Assembly (NCBI GenBank): GCA_028564675.1
Contig: JAOVVO010000156.1
Location: forward strand, 1-64,000
Origin: Onchocerca lupi
Taxonomy: Eukaryota; Nematoda; Chromadorea; Rhabditida; Onchocercidae
Direction of reading: 5' to 3'
Length of the DNA: 64,000 nucleotides
A program made the translations under genes and the position numbers. The stretch's first letter is position 1. Every line of letters starts with the position of its first letter. Below the pieces are notes generated by a model, which was not told where the DNA came from, ran no database searches, and was given only the letters and a program-made list of their open reading frames with translations. Of this stretch, positions 11,761-23,900 are shown piece by piece.

Positions 11761-14670
11761 ATGTTAACGCCCGTAAAATTTTACCTTTTCCTCTACAATG
11801 TGTTGCAGAGTTTTGGGTAAGTTTTATTTGCAAAATTTATCCATTTTTTTAATATTTCTGGAAAGAAATTAGCATTGCACAGGAAAGTTATGGATTGAAT
11901 TGATATATTACGATTTTTCCTTCAATTATGGGTGAAAATAACATGCTTTTGGAAGAGGAATAGCGACTAATAAAACTTGAAAATTCAGATTAGAGATTAG
12001 GAAAGAAAGCATTATAATTCCTTATTAAGAAAAAAATGAGTAAGATTTATGATGAAATGTTAATAGAGAATGATCAGTAAGAATCATAAATAATGATACT
12101 ATGGGCCTACGTTATTTTCACGATATCATTTCTTCGGAAATCCAAAAAGTTTAGGTAATTTTGTTTTTTTTGTTTTTTTTTTTTTTTTTTTTTTTTTACA
12201 TCCACCAATTCTGTACAATATTCTTGAAAATTTATTCCAGAAATTAATGAATTTTAGATTAGTATAGGAGGAGGAGAAATGATTCATTCCAATTTAATCA
12301 ATAAGTCTGTTTTTTATACATGGAATCAAATCTTTTGAAGGTTTCAGTTTGTGAATTTCCTATAATTCTATTTCCTTAGATGGAGCGTAATTTTATGGAA
12401 AACTCTTCGTGGTTTATTACGGAATGAAAGCTATCAACAGCTTTATCAGTCATGTGAGTTAGAGCTACAAATCTTCCAAACAGCTGCAGTACTTGAGGTT
12501 TGGTTTATGATTGACTTTTGGTTCCTAGTTACGAAAAATTAAGATTGTGAAATGGTTATTGTACATATGAATCAAGAGTATTTTTGGTCTGAAAACTTAG
12601 ACAGAAATTATAAATAATTACAGTTCAAAATTCCTAACTTCAGCGGGCCATATTTGTTTTAGCTAGTAACACGAATCTCTAATTTTGATTTCCCAGTTTT
12701 CAAATTTTATTATTTGTATGTTCGTCACTCAAAATGTATTTTATTTTCGATTAACTAAAGCAAAGAAATTTATCCAAGAAACAATGCTGTTTGCAATTAG
12801 AGGTCATGTTGTTTTATACATATAAACTGGGAAATTCTAGAAATATAGAACTGCAGCAATTCCGTTATAAAATTGCTGCAGCTATATATTTCTAGAATTT
12901 CCCAGTTTATATTCGCCTAAATTAAAGAAAATAAATTTAAAAATAATAAAAAATCGATGAGCAAATACCAAACAATTTTACTCTAGATTGTTCATGCTGC
13001 TGCATGTTTTGTTCGATCACCTGTCGGAACGACAGCAATGCAAGTATTCTCACGCGTTACTCTTGTGTGGCTCATCTTATACAAGGTTGTATCGGTAAGA
13101 TTCTAGATTTTTCTATTATTTTCTGAAAATTTGAAATAACTAAAACCGAAATATTTTCATATTTTTTAAAGAACATTTTTTTTATATTTTTTGTAATAAA
13201 ATTTAGTATTTAATATACACAGCCTTAAATTTTTTTCTTTTATGTTTTTATACTTTAATGAACCAGATCGAAAATATCGGAATATAAAAGCAAATGCAGA
13301 CTATTTGTAAAATTTTATAAAATTCGTCAATTTCCTTGCTTCCGAATTGTTTCTTTTATTAAATAAAGTACTTGAAACTTTTAGGGAGTTTCAAGTATTT
13401 TAATACATTTAATTTAGCAAATTAAAATGCCTTCAAATTTTCATTCATTCTTAGGCACAAGTAAGTATTGGTGTACTGTTTTTATTGATGGCATGGTCGG
13501 TAACCGAAGTAGTACGGTACAGTTATTATGCACTTGCTTTAATTAATGCTGTATCAAACCTTCATACATGGCTAAGGCAAGTTTTGTCATAAAATATTTG
13601 ACGGTAGAAGATTTCAAACTACATTTAGGAAATTTTAGTGCAGATTTTGTTCTCAGCTTCTTTTACCTTTAAACTTTCCATTGATTCATACGTATTGCGA
13701 CGTGGAAAAAAATTTTTATAGAATTCTGAAATGCAGAAAAAATTGTAATCTTATTTGATATTTACAGATACTCTTTTTTTATTGTGTTGTATCCGCTGGG
13801 TGTAAGTGGTGAACTTCTAGTAATCCTGGCCGCTCTTCCTGAAGTTTGTGAACTTTTTTTAACATTTTTTCTTTTCTCAATATTCTAAGCATTTTTTGGG
13901 AAGATATCAAGGTTTGAATTGTATTATACTATAAATATAAATAAATACAAATGATTTCCATATACTGATTTACTCAATTCATTAATCTAACAGTGATATC
14001 ATACAGGTCAGTATGAAAAAGCATTTTACTGTGGAATTGCCAAATATATGTAATATTGGCTTCTCTTTCTGGTGGTATCTTATCGCTTATATTATTCTAT
14101 ATGTGCCAGGTTTGATCACTCATTGGATTTTGAATTCTTCAAATTTTAATTCAGTTTTGAGATGTATCTTTGTTTATCCAGTTCTCATGTCATATTTTCT
14201 TTAATTAGAATTCTTTATGTCAGTACAGAGAAATAGAGATAGGAAGGTAAAATTTGAAAAAAAAATGCAACAATTGCTTGTCCATTGTAAGAGTTGTTCT
14301 AGTCTTTTTTCTTGATGTCATATTTGAGGGATAATTCTGTTTTGTCAAATAATTGATCTTGTTCAGTCGATCGTCTGAAGTTTTACAGATCTGAAATTGT
14401 GCTATGAGTGATTAGTTTATGAATTTTTAATAAATCTATATTTGCAATAATGGGCCAATATTTTATTTGTAAGATTAACATTTTGTTTCTATTTTTTCGA
14501 TCAATACTGCTTGAGCGAAATTTCAGTTCACTTGAACTGGAGAATTTCCTCAAACTCATAATAATATGAAATTAATTGTTAGTTTTTCAGGTTTTCCGCA
14601 AATGTACATGTATATGCTTAAGCAGCGAAAAAAAGTTCTTTCGGTAGAAGTCGGCAAAAAGTGTGATTAA
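11761..14670 (+). CDS. hpo-8: Very-long-chain 3-hydroxyacyl-CoA dehydratase (HACD/PTPLA/PHS1 family)
   Basis: Catalyses the third step of very-long-chain fatty acid elongation in the ER membrane, dehydrating 3-hydroxyacyl-CoA to trans-2-enoyl-CoA. Seven exons: 11761-11816, 12380-12497, 12987-13094, 13455-13576, 13768-13843, 14007-14109 and 14591-14670, all joining in phase, for 220 residues, the usual family length. Family landmarks are clear: YLFLYNVLQ near the N terminus, TAAVLEIVHA, then AWSVTEVVRYSYYAL and YPLGVSGE, the latter two carrying the conserved Tyr and Glu of the active site. The C-terminal part ends GFPQMYMYMLKQRKK. Several hydrophobic helices span the chain. The fourth intron begins with GC (AAG|GCAAGT at 13577); a GT alternative 3 bp on breaks the conserved frame. 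Symbol by analogy with C. elegans. Clear HACD member; exact orthology inferred. Confidence 0.93.
12822..12910. repeat. Long near-perfect hairpin inside a dehydratase intron
   Basis: Arms 12822-12847 and 12885-12910 are perfectly complementary over 26 bp. The pairing continues through TAG(AA)CTGCAGCAATT against its complement with one 2-nt bulge. The stem is about 40 bp with a 9-nt loop (12862-12870). This is longer than most nematode pre-miRNAs. It may be a tiny foldback transposon, an endo-siRNA source, or an unusual miRNA precursor; the sequence alone does not decide. Confidence 0.85.
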
Positions 14671-16080
14671 TTATTTTGTTAATTCTTAAATATTTTGCAT
14701 GGAAATCGCAGAATGATCTGTGACAAACGTGCAGTCGCTATTGTTATCAATACGATTTTTTCATTGCATTTTATAACATTGATAAAGAACTTGAACAGCA
14801 TTGTTGCTTTTTTTTGTGATAAAGCACTAATAATGTTATTTGATTTCATCATTATGTATGAGATGAATTTAAATTATTTACATTATTGTATCACTTATCA
14901 GCATAAATTTTTGAAAATTCAATTTTTCTGGCTTCTGATCAATACTGTAGTATTCTATGTTATAAATTTAAAAGTCTTAAAATTCAGAACTTAAATGTTT
15001 TTTTCTTATAATGTAGAGGTGGTCATAAATTCAACAGCGGACTCATATATCAGGAAATGAAGTCTTAAAAATAAATTCAGCATGAAGCAATATATTTAAT
15101 ATTTCTGCATTCCCGTATAATGCCTGGGCTTGTTTGCCTGAAACACATTTCGTTGTATTTTAAACCTGGTCAAATTTTAAAACACAAGTAATAAATTCTG
15201 GAGACATTTTGTTAAGTTAAAACTTTAAAAAATGGGTGGGATGAAAGTACCAGTTTTTTCTGCAATCAGGAAAAATCAGTACAAAACAATAACATAAAAG
15301 GGGAAATTCATCTCTTCCTCTCTTAATGAAATTATTACTTTCGTAGATACTTAACTTGCAGAGTTTTGGTGGCATTACTAAAAGCATCCCGTGAGCATCG
15401 ATTTTATTTCAAGGGAGTTCTTACTGTAAATTCATTTTTATACAGTGTAATTCATAAAATTGAGAAATAGATAGAGTTTTCCATGTCTTTTGCTGAATAT
15501 CAACTTCAAAACTTTGCGAAATTTAGTTTAAGGAAGTGGATGTTAATAAATCCCCCCAAAAAAAAAGGGAAAAAAAAAACAATTCCAAAAAACATAACTT
15601 TAATCTATAGTTGATTTAGATTTATTTTCTGTTATTTTTTGGTTTAATCTATCATTGGGATTTCCCGTAAATGTTCATGGAAATTCAACTTTTGCATTGC
15701 CATGAGAAAACAATAATAATTTTACTAGAAGGAAGTGTAGCCTTTAACTTTGCTGGGATCATACTAATCTGTTAATTTGTTCATTTAGTATTCAATTTTT
15801 GAGATTCGTCAATTACTCAAATACTTGCTACATCGTGGGGTAGAGTTGAGAGTTGTTTGCTGGATTAGATTTTGCTAAATTCAATCAGATTAGATTTAAA
15901 AAACTTGAATTAATCTGAGTTGAATCCAATTAAATTAACTCAAAATATTATAAAAATCATAACAAAATTAAAATCAAGTTAAATGGACAGAAGCTGTTTT
16001 GAATTGAGATAAATTTAAATTAAACAATAATTTCATTGGACTGTGAGAAAGTTGTTTTGTTTAAAATTTTTTTATAAAAT

Positions 16081-16109
16081 AAAGTACAATCTAAAAAAGA
16101 TTGTACTTT
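16081..16109. repeat. Hairpin, 12-bp arms
   Basis: AAAGTACAATCT and its exact reverse complement flank a 5-nt A loop. It lies 5 bp before a tandem duplication that repeats part of the same TTGTACTT motif, suggesting a replication-slippage hotspot. Confidence 0.8.
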
Positions 16110-16114
16110 GTATT

Positions 16115-16166
16115 TGTACTTCCTAAAAAAGGAATAGATGTGTACTTCCTAAAAAAGGAATAGATG
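16115..16166. repeat. Perfect 26-bp tandem duplication
   Basis: The unit beginning TGTACTTCCTAAAAAAGG occupies 16115-16140 and 16141-16166 without mismatch. Each unit carries its own short TTCC/GGAA inverted repeat. Identity implies a recent event. Confidence 0.9.
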
Positions 16167-16215
16167 GAATTAATTCGCTAAATTCACTGCTGTTGTTAAA
16201 AGAACTTATCAAGGA

Positions 16216-16297
16216 ATCAATCAACACAATCATATGTCACTTATTTCAAGTAACATAAAGTGATCAATCAGCACAGTCATATATCATTTATTCCAAG
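16216..16297. repeat. Diverged direct repeat, 35-bp units
   Basis: 16216-16250 and 16263-16297 match at about 30 of 35 positions (both begin ATCAATCA and end CAAG), separated by 12 bp. This is an older duplication beside the perfect one. Confidence 0.7.
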
Positions 16298-16857
16298 CAA
16301 ATTTATTTCTTCATTCCGTCTCCAATTTTTTTCATATTTCCATCATAATAAGTTTTTTTTTTTAAATTTTATTTTTATGTAGAATGATTAATTCCGACAT
16401 AACCTTCTGATAATATTTAAGTTCAGAACAAATCATTTCTAACTCGTTCGATTTTTCGACAACATCACATGTCCTGTCAATTATTTATTACCTTCCACTA
16501 GAGCTGAATAAATTGGGTCATTAACATCCTTAAGTTCTCGTAAAAAGCAAAATTATCCAAAAATGTGATGAAATGTGAAAATTGTTTTAATTATAAATCC
16601 GCTTAATCAAATGGTTAAATAAGTAATTTCGCTCTATTTTGAAACAATGTTCATATTTAAGTACAGTGAAATTCTATTGCTTTTAAATTAGGCATAAGGG
16701 CGATTCATGTTTATCTGTTATCATCACACATTTAGCTTTGTCCTCCTATCATCTACTTTCAGATGATAAGAATATAAATTTTATTAATTTTTTAAAAAAT
16801 TAAAAAAATCCAAGTCTCTAATTTCTAATTTTTTTGAAGAAAGAAAGATTGTACATA

Positions 16858-19800
16858 ATGCCTAGCCAATACGATGAAAATCGCATCACAGATATCCATC
16901 AGAACGATATTATTGAATTTAGAAGACGTATGGCACCACTTTTAAAAAAATATCCATGTTATGATACAGATTTTGCTTTGTTGCGTTGGCTTAGAGGATG
17001 CAAATTTGATCAAGGTGGAGTTATTGGAATTTCTTATTTGAAAATACTCAAGAATTTCTTGGGGAAGTTTCAATTTATCGAATTTCTTTGAAATTTTTTT
17101 AATGGTATAACTTTTTAATTGTTCTCAAGCGAATAATCTAATTTTGTTACTTTTCTCTATAATTGTATTATACATTTCACAACAATCAATGAACGAAATA
17201 CAAACTTATTAATCAAATTAAGTGATAAGAGTAAATTTCGGGTACTAAATTTCATTCTTCCATATTTCAGAAATGGCTGAACAAAAAATGAAATGGTCTT
17301 TAAATGCAATGAATGCAATTGGAGTTTTCGAGAAAGATCTTAGTTCAATTGAGAAAATCGAAGAAATTTTAAAAGCGATAATCCCTTTAAATGAATATTT
17401 TCCGAGTACTCGAATTATGAATTGTATTGATTAGCACTTAAGCCTTATAATGGCACAGAAAGAATGGAACTAAAAATTTTTTGTTTCTTCAACAGAAAAA
17501 CTTCTGCTAAAATTTCCTAGGCATAATTTCAAGTAATTTTTTTACAGATGGTATTCTTGGATATGATGAAAATGGGTATCTGTTGCTTATATATAATATT
17601 GGCAAAACGCATCCCCGAAGTTTAATCAGTGCTGAACGAATGTCTCGTTTTTATATCAATGCTATATATGGTTATGAAGGAATGCAATGTCTTATAAGGT
17701 ATTTCTCCAAGTTCGTTTGTAAAACAAAACTTGATTTTGCAAATATGCATTCAGTGAATCATATTAGATCGATCAAAGTGATCAGTTATTCAACACTCTT
17801 CAATAATTGAAAGATGAATTCTATCGTTGAAAGAGTTTGAAATGGATGAATATGCTTGCCGTATAATAGGATTTCTTCGACAGAATACTGATATTACTGA
17901 TCATGAAAATGATGATCTAGAGATTGATAAACAAAAATGCAAAAAGTGTTGATCAAATACTAAAAGTAAATCAGTTAGTAATTTATATCGCTGTACATAG
18001 ATCGGAAGAAGCAAAACGTGGGTATAAACTGGGTACAGTGATAATTGCTGATTTAAATGATTTCAAATATGATGTTGTCTTCCATTTGCCAGCCGTAAAG
18101 ATATATATCACAGGTGCTAGGATGCTGCAGGTTTGCTTATTATTTGTCATGTTATGATATGATTTCATTTATATGACGAACCTTTTAATGAGTTCGAAAA
18201 CACATTGTAATATATTGGAAAAGTTCATCATCTAATGCTTTATCGGAAAAAATCTTAGTGTCAATTCGAAGTTTTTCTAATTCGAAGATATTCAAAGAAA
18301 TGATGTTGATGAATTTTTATATGCACGAGATAGCATACTTCTATCTCATTCTCTGGATACCAATCTAATCTCACCATAGAAAAATCTCAATTTTATTATT
18401 ATCGTAACCAAAGAAATTGAATAACAAATCAATGAAAGTTCGTTTGCATAGGAAGTAATATAAATTGAAAATTTCATCAATAACTGCAGGATATGTTCCC
18501 GGATATGACAGTAAAATTATACATTGTGAATGCTCCTGTTACTGTGCAATATCTTGTGCGAATGGTTGTAGCGGGTATTGCTAAAGTAAGAAAAAGAAAT
18601 TTATAAAATTTAAATTAATGAAAAGATTACAATTTATTTGGAAATCTCCCTCTTCCTGGAGTAAGAAAAACGAAAATTGGTATAAATAGATGGTGATAAA
18701 AAGCAATTGGACAATATTGGATTATTCAGATATTATTATGTTTTACCATAAAAATAGTTAAGAAAAGAAAAGTTTGTTACTTATATAAATACCAAAATGT
18801 ATTGCATTAATCTGGTCATTTGAAGGAGGCAATGAATATGATTGAATTTTTGGGCACTAATTACAAAGAAATTTTGATCGAAAAGCACGGAGCTAAATCT
18901 TTGCCAAAAAAATATGGTGGTGTGTTGGATGATTATATTTTTCGAAAAGGTGGCGAAGTTCCGAAGCATGTGTGCGTCTTTTTATCCGATAAATTTTAAA
19001 ATTGAATCACAAATTCAAAAAGCAAATTGTAAATTATTTTGCTTTAGAAACCATGCAAAAAAGTTGCCAGATTTTTCAAATTAAAAACATTAAAAGATGG
19101 ATTTCAACTTTTATCTATTATTAGTTCTACTTTCCTTTCTTTTTTTTTTTTTTTTTTTTTTTGTGGAATTTTCATGCAAATCTGAATTTGGAGCAGAATA
19201 CAATGAAATCATGTGCATTTAAGAGTAGAAATGAATAAGAAGCATATACCAGAAAAAAAGCTTAGAAAGATCATCGTAAATGCACGGAATGAAGAAATGG
19301 TGAGCATCAATGTGGAAAAACCTAATTCAAAACTTTCCTGGTACTTTATCTGTTCATCAGGTGATATCGATTTCTGCGTGCTGTTCGAGGGAAATGAGGT
19401 TTATTCATCTAGCTGATTTAAATTTATATATCTCTTCCTTTAGGATTCATTTATATTTTGGCGATTGTTACATGGCTAAAATTTCGTTCGAAACAAAAGC
19501 AACTCAAAAAATGAAAAATCGATAGAGATACGTATTTTCACAATTTTCTTAGATGACCAGAAAATACGATCCCGATATAACTAAGGGCGGATGATCACAG
19601 TATCAAAAAGATAAGCTCGAAATAAGTAACATAAAGCAAATTAATTGGCTTCTTTTAATACCCAGTTCATCCGAGCATATCAATGAATATTCAGTGTTTG
19701 TTTCACCCTTTTAAGGTCTGGCCATGTTTCCGGATTTGTACTGAATTTAGAGCAGAATACAATGAAATCATGTGCAAAAAAGCTGGCATATATCAATTGT

Positions 19801-19877
19801 TTTTCTCTAACAAGCATGGATACATGCGGAGCAAGCGTATCCAGTACCACGTTGATATCGTAGAACCTTTGGCCTGA
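16858..19877 (+). CDS. CRAL-TRIO and GOLD domain protein (SEC14-like, CTG family), copy A
   Basis: Eight exons: 16858-17014, 17271-17405, 17548-17698, 18001-18130, 18490-18585, 18826-18971, 19224-19398 and 19716-19877, giving 383 residues in continuous phase. CRAL-TRIO N-terminal helices come first (FRRRMAPLLKKYPCYDTDFA, then LRWLRGCKFD). The lipid-binding CRAL-TRIO domain follows (about 85-270: GYDENGYLLL, EEAKRGYKLGTVIIADLNDF, MLQDMFPDMTVKLYIVNAP, LPKKYGG). A C-terminal GOLD beta domain (about 275-383) includes LSWYFICSSGDIDFCVLFEG. Such proteins bind and transfer hydrophobic lipids at membranes and the Golgi; the ligand is unknown. Intron phases and several exon lengths (157, 151, 96, 162 bp) equal those of copy B at 28604, so the pair arose by duplication. 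The acceptors of exons 4 and 6 (ACATAG, TTGAAG) are weak but required by the frame. Confidence 0.92.
19182..19217 (+). repeat. Intronic copy of part of the final CTG-A exon
   Basis: These 36 bp match 19741-19776 at 35 of 36 positions. The exon copy encodes TEFRAEYNEIMC in the GOLD domain. This copy lies in the intron just before exon 7; in frame it reads SEFGAEYNEIMCI and then meets a stop. It looks like the remnant of a duplicated exon. Confidence 0.85.
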
Positions 19878-20976
19878 ATTGAAAATATGGCTTGATGGAT
19901 AAAAAAAAATTATGGCATTGGTGCGAATAAAATTACAGTTTCAATTTTTCAATTTCTCGGGAATTGTAAAAAAAAAAAAGATTACTGATACTTATTATTT
20001 AAATTCCCAAAATAGTGTGTTATTTACAGAAAAAAAAAATACAATAAAATATACTCACCCAAGTATTCCAGTAATTGAAATAGAAATCTCCATCAAAATG
20101 TTGCTATAAAGGAATACACATCGGTTCTTTTTGAAGAAAAAACTTTTTTTTAACAAACAAATAATAATAATAATAACAAACACATAACTAATGCATGGTT
20201 CTACGGCTAGTTTAAAATTTAAAATAATCTGTTTTTCTTTTTTATATATATATTATAGTGTTACAAGTGATCTATTGTTGAACAGTATCAATTATAGAAT
20301 AAAATTGATGTATTTATGTCTGTTGGAGATGCGAATGATATTTTAAGCCAATATTGAGAGAAAGGAGATATACTCATCCAAGTGTCTTAATAATGAAAAA
20401 AATCGCCATCAAAATATTGCTAGAAAGACATCAGGTTTTTTCATTACGAAATGAAAAAACGACATTTCCGGTTCGTCCAGATTTACTAAGTTTAAATTTC
20501 ATTGTTCTCTAATTAAATTAGACAATCATCAGAATATGACAAAAAAAACCCTTCTGTAAAGCTTTTTTCAATTAGAGTCAGTTAAATTTTAAAAAAATTT
20601 TGTTAGCTTCAAAATTCTGAAAAAAAAATTTGAAATTTGTAATCAGTCAAGATTTTATTAAAATGTCACTTATATTAATATATCAGAGTCAATTTACACA
20701 CAAATTTAAAAGCCATACACTCTAAATCGGAAATATTTTCACAAATTAAATCCAAATATTCTTTCATTTCTCTTAAAAAGATTCAGGATTCCTTTCAAAT
20801 TTAATCGACTTGAAAGTCATTCTGTAAGAAATTACGTAGCATTTGATCATCAATTAACATTTCAAAATCAGCTGAAGTCGAAGAAAATTTTTGGTTCAGC
20901 AAATTGTTATTACAATCTTCATTTGCTCTTTTTATGTTGGGGAAGAATGATGTATTAAACTCCTGAAGCGCATGAA

Positions 20977-23900
20977 TTATTTATTCCAAACAATAGTTGC
21001 AATACTCTTTGGCTCTAATTGTATGCGCAGGCTGATGTCATCTTTGGATCTATCTTCGATCGAAAATGTCACTGATTTATTGCCACGATTTAAAAGTACC
21101 AAAACTCGTTGATGTGTTGGGGTGACAAATGCAACTCCTTCATATGAAACCGGCTTCAAGTAAAAATGCAAATCAATTCGAATTGAACCTGGTGGGATGA
21201 ATTTACTGAAATTTTTTGGCTTTAATTTAAAAATGACATCTGTCATTCAAAGTTATTACAGTAAACATATTCTTTAGCAGGTTTTGCCAATCGAAAAAAC
21301 TAACAGGTAATAAAAGTAATTTGCGTTTTATTCGTAAAAAAAAAAGTACAATACTGTATGACTGACTATCCTTTTTGTAAGATTTAACTGATTATCCTTT
21401 TTTAAAAATTATTACATTGGCTATTAAATAATTATCACTTACTTTTAGATTGAATTTCTTTGCTTTAATTTTTTCATTATTTTTTTTTTAAATAATTTAT
21501 CCTTCGCATATCTGTTTTTGTTTCAAATTCGGAATTTTATTTTTTCTTTTTTTTTTTGTATTTAAATTTCTATTTTGTTTAACTTTAGGAGTGCTAAATT
21601 AACAAGTGAAGAAATATCTTGGCAATAAGTTTATCATAAATAGTGATGATGCTATTGGTAAGCATATTGTGTTGAATATTTGGATAGTATGGTGATGAAA
21701 ATTAATTTAAATTATTAGGAAAAAGAAAAGTTACCTGAAATGTCCCAGAATATAAAACATCGGTTGTTTGTAAAATTCATCAGCCGTTGCATTTACTATT
21801 ATTGGAGCATCTACATAATTGTTGGCAAAATTCGGTCCACCCTTTAAATCAAGACAAAGATTCCAGTCAGTCCATCCAGACACCCAATGAGAAAGATCCT
21901 GAAATTTCTGAGATCTGAGAGAATTCTCATTTGTCGTGCACATTTCCTTCTAATACTATGCTTAACTCTGTTTCTTATTCACACTTTCTTGCATGCATTA
22001 TATGTTTTTATCAATCTGCAAACTTATTCATATATCCTTAGAAGGATGACTAACACAATCAGAAATCATAGGTTTTTCTTTTTTTTTGGATCGCGCTGAT
22101 ATCATATCCGTTTTAAATCATTGAAAATCCACTGTACCAGAAAAAAAAAAAAAAAATCAGAAAATGGAATTTTTAAGCTTTGCTACGGAAATCTTTTTAT
22201 AGATGTTCAGATGTATGGAGGACATAATCAGGGAGCGTCTACAAGTCATCAACAAAATAGATGCAGCAATTAAATTGATTCTGCAAAAGAATTTAAAATC
22301 ATATCAGTAAATTTTGTGAAAAATAGAATAATACCTGTATGATATCATGAGCATACATATCACCTCGTGACCAATCTCCCAGAATCGGACTCTGTTCAAA
22401 AGGTTTATACCCAGTACATGCCTTAATAGAAATTCTTTTCAGTTCTTCGTTCTGATTAGTAACATCTATTAGACATCTATGATATAACATTTTCAACAAT
22501 ATCTATTCTTCTGACAGCAGAATTTCAAACAAAACCAGCCTCAGATCCGATGATAAACTTATTTGGATGACGATTATGTGTTTTAGAAAGTTGTGACACT
22601 GGCACGAAATCACTATACCAATGTACCGCTATACCAGATACATATTGAGCAACTTCCTTATCTTTAAGAACCTTAAATACACTTTTTTTTAAGTCGAAAT
22701 TATGAGCATATCTCACTTTTTAAGAAAAATTTTTGACAATATTTAGCTCAGTCGTCATATTTATGATATGAGATTAGACAGAATGCATATCTGATAATAA
22801 CTTGATAAAAAAGTGCTTAAATAACTGCTAAATGGTGTAATTAAATGAATGTATAAATTGCATATATAAACAAGTACCACATCAGCCCATATCGGCAGTT
22901 GTGATCGTTGATCATCCATTATCATTAATGATATATTCCGACCCACTTTACTTCTTCGTAACGTTGGACCAAGATGATTTTTTATAAAATCACTAGAAAG
23001 TAATATTATTAAAAATCATAATATATTATTGGCAAAAGAAAAAAAAAAATTCTCAGAAAGCATACAATCATCTATTTTAGTAGCCAAAAAAGGACAATAA
23101 TTATAAGTTATCAATAACTAATAACTTTAGAGGCCATCTATCTATGATATGATTTCAATTTTTTATGCCGATTTGCTCATTATATTTTGATGAAAAAATA
23201 GTAAAATTACAAAAAGTTTACATGAACATACCGTTCAGTTTTGGGATTAAAATACATTGTTTGCCATTTGTACGACAGATCAACACCGGTTACCGGCTCG
23301 TTTTGAACAGTTAGTCCCCAAAATGTTATACCATTATTTTTATACGCTTCAAGAAATCTGGAAGTAAAGAGAAATAGATATGTTCATAATTTATCTATTC
23401 ATAACTGGGAATTTACTGCACAGACAAAGGATGACTAGAATTTAATGCTTACTTCACGTAATGATTAGCCCATGTTACGTGATAAGATCCATTAGGAGGT
23501 CCACGCAGTGTTCCGCCACCAATCATTAGCCCGGTGGTTTTCATCCATCCTGGTGCTGACCATGGGGAACCGAATAACTTCAGAATACCACCTGTTAAGC
23601 TTACTGCCTGCTTGATGTAGGGAATCTGAACTGAAATATTGTATCGAAGACGGATAATTACCATATTTCCATCAAAATAAATGCTTGCTTGTATGATTTT
23701 GCAAGATATCCTTTTGAACAAATAACAGTTGTAGCTATCTGTGGTGATAAGATCAACTTACTTTAAACATGAAATCTTCGTTCGCCAATGAGAAATTGCT
23801 AAGAGTAAAATCATTTGGTGAATCATCATATGAATATGCGTGAGTTGAAAAATCAGTACTTGCAATCGGTACTCTGCCAATCGTATATTGTATGCCTCAA

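Larger units (their letters stand above)
14671..16857. other. Intergenic with small local repeats
   Basis: No gene recognised. An open frame at 14695-14994 directly follows the dehydratase stop and is probably 3' UTR plus AT-rich noise. Local structure is concentrated at 16081-16297: a hairpin, a perfect 26-bp tandem duplication and a diverged 35-bp direct repeat. Confidence 0.5.

Noticed and set aside
14695..14994. 99-residue open frame just after the dehydratase stop
   Set aside because: Sits in the expected 3' UTR, with a composition typical of random AT-rich sequence.
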